Shown: piece after piece, positions 10,619 to 21,372 of the stretch
How positions within the stretch are numbered: position 1 is the stretch's first letter
Layout of the letters: each line of letters opens with the position of its first letter
Origin: Haplomitrium mnioides
Lineage: Eukaryota; Marchantiophyta; Haplomitriopsida; Calobryales
Assembly (NCBI GenBank): GCA_049999725.1
Contig: JBNGIS010023355.1
Coordinates: forward strand, 44,251 to 103,774
Reading direction: 5' to 3'
Length of the DNA stretch: 59,524 nucleotides
Program-made: the position numbers and the translations under genes
Notes under the pieces: model-generated
Databases searched by the model: none
What the model was told of the DNA's origin: nothing
What the model saw: the letters and a program-made list of their open reading frames with translations, nothing else

Positions 10619-13600
10619 TTACTTCTGGAATATATTGGATAAAAAATTTCCAGGTGCTGATGCAACTTGCTCCACAATGTCAAACATATCCTTAATATCG
10701 GAATTGGGGTCCTGACAACACCATCAAGCATTCCTGTAGTTCATCAAAACTTGAAATTTCTTTTTCATGTTGAAGGTACCTTTTAAATGACTCGGATTCT
10801 CAATAAAGAGACAAGAAAATCTGCGATAGTAAAATAATCCAAACCGGTAAGTGAGAAAAAATTTCACATACCTTCATACCACCCTTGGTTGGGACACCCC
10901 TAATACTGGCCAAGCGCTTTTGCAGAGCGGCCATAGTATTCCTTAAAATCATTTTCTCTGACAGGAGTAACTGCGAAGCCAGTCTACCCTCAGGTGAAAG
11001 TTCCTGTTCATAGCCATACAATCCACATTTGTAAATCCACATTTATGTGCCTCCACTTTTGTGTTGAATGAAACCAGAGTAAGCTGACAAATTGATCATG
11101 CTAATACACGTCCATTCTGTTAGTTAGCACAAACAAGGAACACTTTCTGTATCAAATATTGCATCAAAACAGGAAATAGATAGAACAACAGAGAATATGA
11201 ACAAGGAATGACTACAGATCATGAGAGTGCCAAATTTCATTCAGAAAATGATGGTACCTACTTTATTATTCAGGATACCATCATCTATTCCCCCATCATA
11301 GTTGGCTAGCCGACTGCGACACTCTGTCATTAGTAGCATCAACACTTCGTATTCATTGGACTGCACAACAGGGGCAAATAAAGTTAGGACTAATAATAGG
11401 GCTTTCCAATTTCATAATGTAGAAAATGCAATTGACAAAGCATACAACTCGGCTGCAGACTTACATTTGCTGGATAGACCATTGGCTTTCATCAAACTTG
11501 AAGACACATGCCTATTTAAGATTTGATATCACTAGCTAAAATTCGACAATGGATTTCGACACCACTGCAAACTTTAACTTACTCTTATTTTACAAATCAT
11601 CATCATCCCATGAGACATGAAGGATTCGAGAACCCCCCATGTTTGGCCAACATGTGACATTGTAGCCATTGACAGAAAATCGGATATATTAGCTATGAAG
11701 TTGTGGAGAGCAAAACTAACCACAAAAACTATTAAATGGAAGCTGCAATAGTCTAGGAAAAACCTACACACATCACAACTGTGCACGCATAGAGTGCAGC
11801 CTTGACAATGTGGTGTCAGACACAAAGTTTCAGACTATTCAGCCTCATCATGTTTAGCAGTGACAAGCTGCCACAACTTCCTGCTGGTTTTGTCAGTTCC
11901 CGACAACAGGTCCTGAGCAACACAAAATATCCTGGCAAATGTAAAATAAGAAATAATATTAGTTATGAAGTCGTGGAGAGCAAAACTAACCACAGCAACA
12001 CTNNNNNNNNNNGTCCTGATCAATCGTCGTACTGAGTTTCTGCCACTTTCCGGAAGTAATGGGAAAACTCAGTCATGATGATGCCTAGCACTCCACCAAG
12101 AAATAATAGAACAAAATAGAATTTGATTTACTTTCCAAACCAGTCCTAAGGTCTCACGGGCTGTACCTGACTGAGAATACAGCACACACCCAAGCGTGTA
12201 GTAGCAAGCATTTCACGATGCAATGCAATACAAATACAACATAATACAGTTTGATTGACATCCCAAACCAGCCGCAAGGCCTTGCGGTGTCACAATTTGT
12301 ACATACCCAACAAATAGAATAGCATAGAATAGAATTGACTTTATGTCCCAACCGGCCCGAAGGCAACAGGGACTGAGTACAACGTGCACCAAGGCGTGGC
12401 CAAGGTAACAAATAAACAACAAAAACTGCATACCAATCTGAAATAGCCCAGACAAACTGAAATAAGCATACTGTATGCTCAAACTCTAACTCGAACAAAA
12501 ATTGCAACCAACTATATCTGTAGCAGCAGATAGCCATCAAGTGCCTTGAACCAATGTATGTGGGCAGAAGCATAGTGAAAGAAATTCCCAGAAGAAGAGA
12601 GCCAACCAGCCTTGGTTCGGATAGCAGAGGAATGCTTTGACTGTTTTGAGTACTGTCAGCAAAAATATCCCCGGGATATCTTAGTACCGAGAGCAAGTGA
12701 AGATGACCTGGTGTTTGTCCTCATGGACTTGTAGATCACATTGGAGGCAGACCCAGTTCTTCATCACCACCTTGTTGTTGACCTTGGCCAACAGTGCTGT
12801 TTCACAGCATAGGCAGTGAGAGCCAGTCCTCAGTTGAGTGAGGATGAAGATGAGCCGGAGAGACATACTGCTAACAAGGTATGATTGTATCCTTTGGGAT
12901 GGAGCTGGGTTAACCAATGCGGTGTACTTGACAGTCCTGGATGCTGTGCTGTAGGACTGCCATAGGGTCTTGAAGTAATGAGATGAGAGATGGTCCATCA
13001 GGTTATTGCTGATCCCGATGGGAGATCTTCAATGTTTAGGTCCCATCTTTCCAGCCATCTCTTGCATTGTTTATACCGATTTGTAGGATCTCCTGCTGCA
13101 GCTTGTCTAGAAGCTTCCAGAGCCACAGCTGGGTATCTGGTCTGAGACATGTTCCAGTGCGACTGGAGATAGTCCACTAGTTGCTGTACAGCATGTGCCT
13201 CAATGGGTAGGATGCCAAACTCCGCACCCAGAATATGAAGAGAGGTTTTCCGACCGTTGGCTAGTCTGGTGAGGAATTGTTTGAGTACAAAGAGACACTG
13301 AGAAATGTACCCAATCTGCATGATCAAAGAGAGTATAATTTGACATCAAAGAGCACAAGAAGATTGAGAGTGGACCAGGTAGGCAAGGAGATGCAAAAAG
13401 TCTTTGTCCTTGAGTGGGTTCAGAGATGAGCAAAAACCAGATCACCGCATTTCAATCAGCAGAGTATTAGTTGTCCTGTGAGATTGAATTTAACCATAGA
13501 AAACTGTGCAGAAGATGTGAAATAGCTATGACAATGTGGAAAATAACCATTTGATGGTCAACAAATAAAAAGTGCCATAGTCTAGGATTACACATGTCAC

Positions 13601-16600
13601 AACTTGCACATCATAAAGTGTGGCCTGAATTAATTCACAATGTAGTGCAGTCCCCAAGTTTCAGACTAGCCAGCCTATCCTACGTGGTACTGACAAGCTG
13701 CCATAACTTCCTTCTGGTTTCATCAGTCCCTCACAGCAGGTCCAAATTATGCTCAACACTGAGCTTAAAGTAATGGGCACGAAAACTAGCCACCATATTG
13801 CCCTACACACTAGTTTGCTGTGGAGTAAGATGTGGTAGTAGAAACAAATGGCACTCCCTGGAGATAGCCCCAAGGTGGACAAAAAAGGTGTTTGGAAATA
13901 AACATAATCCCTTTTGTGATCCAACCAAAAAATACCAGTAGCCTAATATGCTCAATGTATTAGAGCTTAACATCTTTCCAAATTTGCATACAGTCTGGAC
14001 ATTTGATCTCATCCATGCCATGATATACAACTCTGCAGGTTGTGTGAGCACATGCCGAATTTGTCTTGCACTGAGCACAAAACCCAAAGAGCATGATTCA
14101 ACTCAATTTTGAATTAAGTCTAAGAAATGACAGACTTTGAAGAGTTTTATCTTCACAACAAAATTGTTACATTCCTCTACAGACACTAGATGAACAAGGA
14201 CGAGAGGGGTACTGTATCAGTCACAACTGTATTTCATAGATGAGAATAAAATTTAATCTCCCATAACGGCATTGTTTTAAGAAAGGAGAGAGAAAAACCC
14301 TACTTTACTGACTTCAAAATAGAGGGCCTGACATTTCGCTGCTGTAAACCAATTTTCTAACGGCCTCACAGAGTCTACACAAATTAAAAAACAGATTGAA
14401 GAAGGAGCAACCTGGTCAAGAATGACATCTTTATCAAATGAAATTCTTGTAAAAAGGGCTGGATCTTGCAGTCTGGCAAGTCTCATAAAAGTCAACAGCT
14501 GCATCAAACATCACACAAGGACCACATGAAAGAGTAAACAACAAAGGATGCATGTGTGTATATATTTGAAACATTTATAATACAGCAAGCTCACAATATA
14601 TTACCTGAGTTGGAAACCGGTCCATGTACAAGGGAAAAGTTTGCACACTCTCGAAACCTGCCTGCTGCAAGATTTGCTGCTTCAATGTTTGCAATCTATC
14701 TTCTGAAACTAGTCCAACCTGGAACAGGGAAAAATGTGGAGAGTAATTCATTGCACATTTCTATACAGTTTTCATTCTTTTGGTGTGTCGAAGAATGTTA
14801 CCCTGCTCAAGAAAATCCCAATCAACAAGAACTCTTATTGCCAATTTTCACACTTACTGTGCAATGGTAAAATTCAGAACTTGACAGGATAATTACCAGC
14901 TATTAGTCTGGTATTTGCATAACTCAAATAAGTTAAGGATATCAGGCCATACAATGACAAACAGCAACCCACATCTAGGTGGGTAAACCTAGGGCATAGT
15001 ATTACCAATTCATGAACCACACATCATTTTTTAGTATTGAAATTGGGGTTTGATTATCATCACTTGAACTTTTTAGATTTGTATTCTGACTATATTTGAA
15101 GAAACACAGCTACATTTTGAAAATGGGCAAATATTTCTATAACTATGAATGGACGAAAATAGTCTCAGATTTGGCACAAGGCTTACATAGAAAATCAGGT
15201 AAAGACTATCCACACCTCTATTTCAATGAAGTCATTGGCATTTGAGTTGTCAAAAACTCCAAAGCTGCAAAAACCAGTAACATTTGGACACTGACCCTTT
15301 CTTTTTCTAAACTAATCTATAAAATAATTGAATCCATCACTGGAAATAACACTTATAAAAAGCTTGAATTTTTTACAGATTGATTTCCTTTGGGCCCAAA
15401 GAATGGATGTAGATTCAAACCTGCAGAGAATATCAGAGTTAGGCCGATCCTGCCCAAACGATGCAAACACCTGCTCACCAACGTTATAGGTGCAGTCAAC
15501 TTTCAAAACAACCTGCCAAAAATCAGGTTTAGTTAACATAACAGAAGCACCCAGCACAGGGTCAGTATATGGAATAAACCAGTAATCATGGGTATTCATA
15601 CAAACAGGTGAAAAAACAGAAGACACAACAAGGGGAAACAGAAATAGTCTTTATCTATGTGATGATTTAAACCAGCCTTAGGCAAGAGTCTCACTTTATT
15701 GATAAGAAATCAACCAAAGACACTCACTGCTTCATCCTCTATGCTGTAGTCAAAGTGAGCCTGAGATTTTCCTCTCCGTTTCACAAAGGATCCATATGGA
15801 ACCTGAATCCAAAAACAATAAAGTTCCATTGAATTTAGTACTCTTTAATAAAAACAAGCACGGATATATCAACTATTAGCATTGGCTCAAGGCCTTCCAA
15901 GATCTCCTCTGTGTGTGTGGTTTAGTAGGCTCATAGATACATGTTTTATGCAAATAAACTCCCAAAAGGGAAAACAGGACAAACCAGAAAAAACTTTAAA
16001 TTGCAATGCCACTTAAACTGAAGTGGAAAAGTACAAGATCAGTACAGGGACAATATAGAAATCAAAGTAATTTTGTCGGTGTTCCTACACACCAAGGCAA
16101 ACAGTTCGGCTGTTGGCAAATACAAACAATATGCCATAATTACAGAGAAGGCATTCTTGAAAGCTTCACAAGAAAATTGCTCTGGGTCAAAGGTCTGCAC
16201 AGCAAAAACATCAAAGACGTGTCATTGCCATGAGTAGCATCTTCAATCCCACAAGCTATACCAGTGGAATCAGAATTAGTTTACAGTCCCATGCCAGCCC
16301 TAAGGCCATAAAGACAGAAAGAGAGACAGTACCTTTGATGTGAGGAATTGAATAAAGGTTTACTTTCAGTCAAAAAAGTAGAAACAACTATCAGAAAACT
16401 TTCAGAAAATTAATCAAACAAGAGAACTTCCTAATTTAAGACCTGATTTACACGGCATTTTGTGAACATTTTATGGCTACTCAATAATCGACCAATAACA
16501 CATCTTCACATACACTTGGATCATTTTCGAAATAGAATTTCATGTCTCTATACTCTCCTTCCAATGCATCTGCTCGCTGCTTGATTTCATCTGAAATTTG

Positions 16601-18356
16601 AAATCAATTGCCTTGTTAAAACCAAACAGAGAAATTCACTAATTTATAGCACTACAAAACTGAGGAGGACCCAATATTCCATTCCACATCAATGACTTAA
16701 CACTGTTGGAAAACACCAGACCCAGTAGAGGTGAGCCCTTGAGAAGCTGTTCTTGCAGGGTAGATGGCCACAATATAGGGCTCAGTGTGGCATTTGGGAA
16801 AAGCTTAATAAATGTGTACCACACTGATGCCTTTCCTTGTGCCTTCTCATACATGAACCACAAGGTAAGCCCTATCATATCTCCTCTTCCTGGAGGGTCA
16901 AACCAAAAGTAAATGAGAAAATTTTGTCAATAATAACCCATGCTCACAAAGATAACACCCCTATTGTCGACAATATTTGTTTGAGTTATTTATCATCCAG
17001 TTTTCAGGACATTATTATATCAACCCACAAACTCCCCCATAAAAACAACAAAAATTTAAATGAAGCATGTCACCTGCAGCAGGTCCTGCAATAACAGGGT
17101 GACTGCTGACATCAATAGTAGTCACACAGTACTGCTCAGGTATTCTTATAGCAATTTCACCCACCTGCAGAAGCAGCCCACAAGTTTGTTGTATCCGCCT
17201 TTTGAGATAAATGTATGCATGTATTTTTTTACATGTATGCTAGTGTTGATAAATGTATACTTTAAAAGCATAGATATTCAAGAGTAAAGTACAAAATGCT
17301 CGTTGGTTTGGCGTGCCGCCAGCATTTATGTACCAATAAACAGGAAAAGGACCACGAGCCAAAGACAAGAAAATTATTCTTACTCATCATCTTGAGGGGC
17401 TTAGTAACCAGCACCATTTAGTTGAGCTTTGAATGCAAGTATAAGGTGGAGGAAAAGGCTCTAGAATGAAATCTGACCTCGCCTGCCAAACAAGCTTCTT
17501 TTCGGGTAACATGTAAGCTTGCACCCCAATTCTGAGTTCACCATGTGTAATAATCTCAAGGAAATCACATTAGTTTGAATCCTAGAGAGGTAGAGAAGGG
17601 GAGACGGGGCAGTGTGTCTGCCGTTTCGGTGAGGTGCTTTAGTTGTTTGGTTAAAAAAACAGCCTGTCGATAAATTTCCCACAAAGTAAATGAAAATCAT
17701 TGGTTGGAAAAGAAAAATAATACATAATTTTCATTCTACCGAGATCACTAACAAGCACTCGATTTTACTGTTCCACACGTTACAATAGAACAAGTAGAGT
17801 GCAGCTCGACCTGTACAGAGATTTTAGCATAATTGAATTGAACTGAAATGAATATAAGAGAAGGGAAGCAAAGTAGTGTAAACCACAGGCTTGTTATTGC
17901 GTCATTATTGCACCTGAAGAGGACGCACAGCAGCACATCCAAGTCCATGATCAAACATTTCTAGTTTCACAGCCTGCACGATTAGAGGATAATTATTATG
18001 GTCAAAAATCCAAAAATGCAACACGAGCAGAAGCTTAAAACGTACCGATACAAAAATAAATGATCTACCTGCTCTGGAATACCTTCATGTTTTAGCCAAT
18101 CAGAAAACTCTTCAGAAGGCGAGATGTGTTCATCGCTCATTGCAACGTTTAGTCTCATAACTCTCGGCGTCACCTTTGGGCAATGGACACTTCCAACGCG
18201 ACTTAAATGGACGGAAGGGAATAGCAACCGAGGAGAAAATGGCTTGGGCACGGAGCTGTAATGTCTGACTGGAGAAAGTTGATGAGCAACAGCAGAAGCA
18301 GAAACAGTGGATGGCTTCCATGATAGAGCAACGTCCAAGCAAGCAGAGCAAGGCAT
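10619..18356 (-). CDS. plastid-targeted SET-domain protein with Rubisco-LSMT substrate-binding domain (14 exons)
   Basis: Modelled exons: 18356-18069, 17973-17914, 17164-17074, 16889-16722, 16590-16514, 16194-16093, 15802-15728, 15512-15421, 15264-15216, 14718-14605, 14498-14412, 11360-11262, 11003-10872, 10711-10619. All introns are GT-AG, phases agree throughout, and the result is 508 residues plus TAA. Residues 1 to about 70 are Ser/Val-rich with few acids, like a chloroplast transit peptide. The SET domain starts near FDHGLGC (103-109) and runs through the insert (GDMIGLTLWFMYEK, LLKGSPLLDEIKQR) to GEQVFASFG (299-307) and DILCSFGVFD. The rest resembles the LSMT substrate-binding domain. 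Relatives are lysine methyltransferases of plastid proteins such as Rubisco large subunit or aldolase; the substrate here is unknown. The usual N-H motif and tyrosines are not seen. An in-frame ATG at 18383 is an alternative start. Exon 4 has a second in-frame acceptor (16883), and a micro-exon could be missing between exons 11 and 12. Confidence 0.85.
11747..11920. repeat. diverged direct repeat in intron 11, partner at 13570-13760
   Basis: About 180 bp here (starting near CATAGTCTAGGA-like sequence and ending GCAGGTCC/ACAGGTCC with CAACAC) is repeated in the same orientation at 13570-13760. Shared blocks include AGTTTCAGACTA and TGACAAGCTGCCA. The two copies flank the LINE remnant of this intron. 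They may be part of a transposon, but I cannot assign them. Confidence 0.6.
12003..12012. other. assembly gap (10 N)
   Basis: Ten N residues inside intron 11. The 45 bases before the gap (about 11958-12002) repeat 11690-11735 (block GTGGAGAGCAAAACTAACCA), so the gap lies at a local duplication. The true length is unknown. Confidence 0.98.
12117..12400 (-). repeat. three tandem LINE-tail-like units in intron 11
   Basis: Read on the minus strand, three units share GGCC(T/G)-rich sequence, then GGCTGGTTTGGGA and GTMAATC plus a T/A-rich ATTCTATT run. They begin near 12380, 12290 and 12170. A fourth, weaker unit lies at about 16285-16320 in intron 5. They follow the LINE C-terminus at 12680-13327 in the correct order for a 3' UTR on the minus strand. 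Confidence 0.55.
12680..13327 (-). pseudogene. C-terminal remnant of a non-L1 LINE in intron 11
   Basis: Two consecutive minus-strand frames, 13327-12998 and 12998-12681, read as one diverged protein end. The first contains LPIEAHAVQQLVDYLQSHWN and a Y-K-Q-C-K-R-W-L segment. The second contains LRTGSHCLCCETALL and then C-L-Q-C-x4-H-E-D-K-H-x4-C. That last pattern is like the C-terminal Cys/His element that ends the RT protein of some non-LTR families of animals and early-diverging plants. It differs from the zf-RVT of the LINE at 1-5360. RT and endonuclease are not seen, so this is a 5'-truncated relic lying in the same orientation as the host gene. Confidence 0.6.
16281..16377 (+). repeat. 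SINE-like or truncated LINE tail in intron 5
   Basis: ACCTTTGATG at 16331-16340, then AATAAAGGTTTACTTTCAG and GTCAAAAAA. This matches, with small changes, the last bases of the LINE at 5301-5350. The sequence upstream of 16330 does not match that LINE. It is therefore either a SINE that borrowed the LINE tail or a diverged truncated LINE. It is antisense to the host gene, inside the intron between exons 5 and 6. Confidence 0.55.
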
Positions 18357-18383
18357 GGCCGTGATGTGATGGATCCCAATCAT

Positions 18384-19720
18384 GCTTACATAAGCTTCTA
18401 GAGAGGATGCGATGCAGGAGGTCTCAAAATGTTGATTCCAATTATGCTTTTGGAAATTAACTTATGGTTATATTTTTGGTGTAGGAGACTGGTATGACAA
18501 CAAAGAACTTTCCCTTGTATTTAGTGCTAGTTACATCACAAATTTGGTGCTCTCAAGCTCTCCATTAGTATTCTAAGAATTTTGAAATTTAGAACATATG
18601 TCCCACCATTCAAAGTAGATTTCTAATTTAGTTATTTTAATTTTTTGTTTTTTTAGTATATAAAGTTTTGTATTCTTATTGAAAGTTTATCTTTCCATGT
18701 GGTATTAACCAAGAGTAGAGCTGAGTTATTACAACTCTTCAAAAAGCGTAGATTCTTTGTGAGCAAAAGTAAGTTGGTTTAGATATCAAAACGGTCAATC
18801 TTAATTTCTTAATAAAGTATTACTTTAAAGAAATCACATTGAAAGATTTGAGATTTCTCCTCTTGAGTATCTATAGTAGCTTGGATTGCTCTTGAGAGAT
18901 ATGATCAAAGAATTTGAGAGCATCTATGGTATTTTGAATTGCTAAAGATTGCGCAGTTTCTTTCAAGACTACTTTTGCTGATTTGTGACTAAGCTCGGTA
19001 GAAATTTCTAGATGTTTTGTGAAGAGCTACTTTGATGGTGAAAAATCTAGGAGCTGGAAGGTGTGGTTTGAGCATAAAAGAAATTGTTTTATTACTCACT
19101 TTCTTCAACTTGTGTTGTTCGAGTGATTTTATGTAGATAGATTTTTTGAAGAAAACAATACCAAAAGTTTCTAGCTAGCACTGTAGTTTGATCGAGCGGG
19201 AATTTTTTAGTTGGTTTTTCATCAAGTAGGGAAAATTGTTGCAAGGTCGTGACATTGGTTTGTTCATTTGTACCTTTCTTTTTGTCGAAGAGTCACAACA
19301 TCCGTTTTTATTTTAGAGATTGTGTCAAGCGAAATTTCTGCATTGAAGGCAATTTTCGTAGAAGGGAGTTGTGTAGTATTGCGTTGGATATTCTCCAAAG
19401 AAGAAGGTGTGATTGAGCTTTCGACTAAGCAAATCTCATGAAGCATTACCTTGAATTTGCTTTGTATTTTGCATTTTCATCAATACAGAGGTGTCTTTGT
19501 TTCTTCATTGAGCAAAAGCTAACCCACATGTGTTTAGAGATTTTGAGATTTTCTTTACTACTCAGCTTTTATTGAGCAAAGGATTCTTGGAAGAGATTCG
19601 CACAAGACTCATGAGCATCAAAATTTTCAATTCATTGACAAAATAATATCTTCTTAAGAGTTCGTGATTTTCTTGGCTGTTGAATGTTTGTCACTACGAC
19701 GAGTATAATTTAAGCTGTAG
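18384..19720. other. unassigned DNA upstream of the SET gene
   Basis: This should contain the promoter and 5' UTR of the minus-strand SET gene, since the ATG is at 18356 and transcription runs leftward. I cannot identify a convincing TATA box or transcription start. From about 18800 the composition resembles decayed transposon DNA, but I see no domain and no LTR edge. It ends at TGTAG (19716-19720), just before the B2 LTR. Confidence 0.5.
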
Positions 19721-19923
19721 TGTATTAGTACAAACACAAGGTTTGCTATTTATAAGAAAATATAGAGGAGTGAAGGAAGTGGTAAAGGGTCAATTTTAGG
19801 GTTGAGATAAGATTACTTGCCTTCTAAGTCACTTTTAGAGCTTTAGAGTTGAAATTAGAAGCGATTTGTAAGTGAAGAAAGAAGTATGACATTTTTTTCT
19901 CTTGTATAAATAGAAAGGCTTCA
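19721..19923 (+). repeat. B2 5' LTR, left half
   Basis: Starts TGTATTAGTAC and runs to a TATAAATAGAAAGGCTTCA segment, where B1 is inserted. The reading continues at 37257 (TCATAGCCCCAC), exactly as in the uninterrupted 3' LTR of B1. That pins the insertion point. Confidence 0.8.
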
Positions 19924-20318
19924 TTGCAATAACACAAGTATAAGATTGTGTTATTATAAGAAAACAAAAAGAAGTAAATGAAATGGTAGTAGGCTACTTT
20001 TAGGGTTGAGATAAGATTCCTTACCTTCGAAGCCACTTTTAGAGTTTTACGATTGAAATTAGAAGTGACTTCTGAGTGATCAATTTAGGGTTGAAATTAG
20101 AAGTAACTTGTAAGTGAAGAAAGAGGGATGACACCCTCTTCTCTTATAGCCCTACACCACATTCTAGAGTTTGTTTCAATTCGGTTTGGCTCTTTGGTTC
20201 TTGGCTTTGGCTAGCACTCTTGACTTTTGCTTGCTTATTGGCCTTGAGTTGTGTAACTTTGCTAGAGTTAACTTGAAGTTGTAAATTATTTGGAAGTCAA
20301 TCCTTAAATTCTTCTACA
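19924..20318 (+). repeat. B1 5' LTR
   Basis: 395 bp, from TGCAATAACAC to CTTCTACA. It aligns over its length with 36842-37256. The start was chosen by that alignment rather than at 19721, which begins the older B2 LTR. Confidence 0.8.
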
Positions 20319-20319
20319 T

Positions 20320-20332
20320 TGGTATGAGAGCC
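20320..20332 (+). promoter_or_regulatory. B1 primer-binding site (initiator tRNA-Met)
   Basis: TGGTATGAGAGCC follows the LTR end by one base. It differs at one position from the TGGTATCAGAGCC complement of the 3' end of plant initiator tRNA-Met. Confidence 0.8.
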
Positions 20333-20503
20333 ATGGTTTTGTTTGGTGGAATGGAGAATCAAGAAGCAAGGATGCAAGCAATGCAACAACAAATTAAACA
20401 TCTTTCTCGTCTTCTAGAAGTTCAAATGCAAATAAGAAAGTGGGCACATTTTCAAGAAGAAAAAAGCCATATGCAGTTTCCCGAACAAAATAGCATATAA
20501 TGG
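20333..20503 (+). pseudogene. B1 gag, 5' part
   Basis: Frame beginning M-V-L-F-G-G-M-E-N-Q-E-A-R with a Gln-rich helical segment, followed by the HFQEEKSH region, up to the A1 insertion. The same N-terminus is seen in B2 (37439 onward) and B3 (42118 onward). It continues after A1 at 32658. Confidence 0.75.
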
Positions 20504-21113
20504 TGTAATGGTCACTAACTTTAGTAAGCAACAACTAAAAAAATAGCGACAACTATATCTAGAAAGCCATTACTAAGTTAGAGTATCAAAAAATGAGTGC
20601 TATTATAGAGAAAGTGACATGTGGCAAGAGGAGAGAAGTCAACGAATTAAACTAAGTGCTATTATAGAGAAAGTGACACGTGGCAAGAGGAGAGGAAGTC
20701 AACGAATTAAAGTGAAAGAAAAGGCACTTTAGAAGAGGATAATGACACGTAGCAAGTGGAGGATTAAAGCAAATAGAAGGTTCAAAGATAAAGATACATA
20801 GCAAAAGAAGAACCAAAGAGAAATGGAAGGTTCTAAAGATAATGACACGTGGTAGAAGGAGAATAAAAGTAAAAGGTGGTCCAATTAATGAAAGAGGAAA
20901 AAAGGTGGTCCAATTAGAGGAGGATAGAAAAGAAACCAATGAGGTTTTGCCACCTATGTAAGCAAAGTGCTTTTCACTTAGTATATAGAGAAAGGAGAGG
21001 GTCCTGTTGGGCATCTCTTACCTTGTGGGTTCTTGAAGTTCTTTATCCGCTACTCTTGTATGTGTTGTGCTTATGCTAATTTTTGGTATGCAATGTATGT
21101 GTGTAGTGTTACA
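20504..21113 (+). repeat. A1 5' LTR
   Basis: 610 bp. It contains four to five imperfect repeats of a roughly 50-bp unit built around ACACGTGGCA plus AAGAGGAGA or AGAAGGAGAA. The intact CACGTGGC is at 20677-20684; others are decayed (CACGTAGC, CACGTGGT, CATGTGGC). TATATAG near 20982 is the likely TATA position. Confidence 0.93.
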
Positions 21114-21114
21114 A

Positions 21115-21126
21115 TGATATGAGAGC
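21115..21126 (+). promoter_or_regulatory. A1 primer-binding site, decayed
   Basis: TGATATGAGAGC in the position where A3 has the exact TGGTATCAGAGC complementary to initiator tRNA-Met. Two changes. Confidence 0.75.
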
Positions 21127-21372
21127 TTGGTCTTCTCTAAAGAAGTGTGGACTACCCCTCTTTGGAGAAGCACTATAGACCTCTTGGAGTAGTGGAATCT
21201 CCACTTTGATTAAACTCCAAGAGAGTCAAACTTTCAAGTTTTCATGAATAAATGATAGCAGATATCCCATCTTTTATAAATCAAGATAAGAAGTTTGACT
21301 TGATGGTATGATAGCTAATGGATAGAGGAGCATTTGTACCTCCTAGAATTCCTCTATTGAATCCCTTTAATA

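Noticed and set aside
12154-12696. 180-codon minus-strand frame in intron 11
   Set aside because: It covers the repeated LINE-tail units and has unusual Cys/Leu-rich composition; I see no domain.
13661-14087. Minus-strand frames in the right part of intron 11
   Set aside because: They overlap each other in different frames, match no family I know and lie between well-supported exons 11 and 12.
19721-20318. A single 598-bp LTR for B1
   Set aside because: It contains two LTR starts; alignment with 36842-37256 shows that only 19924-20318 belongs to B1 and the first 203 bp are the split B2 LTR.
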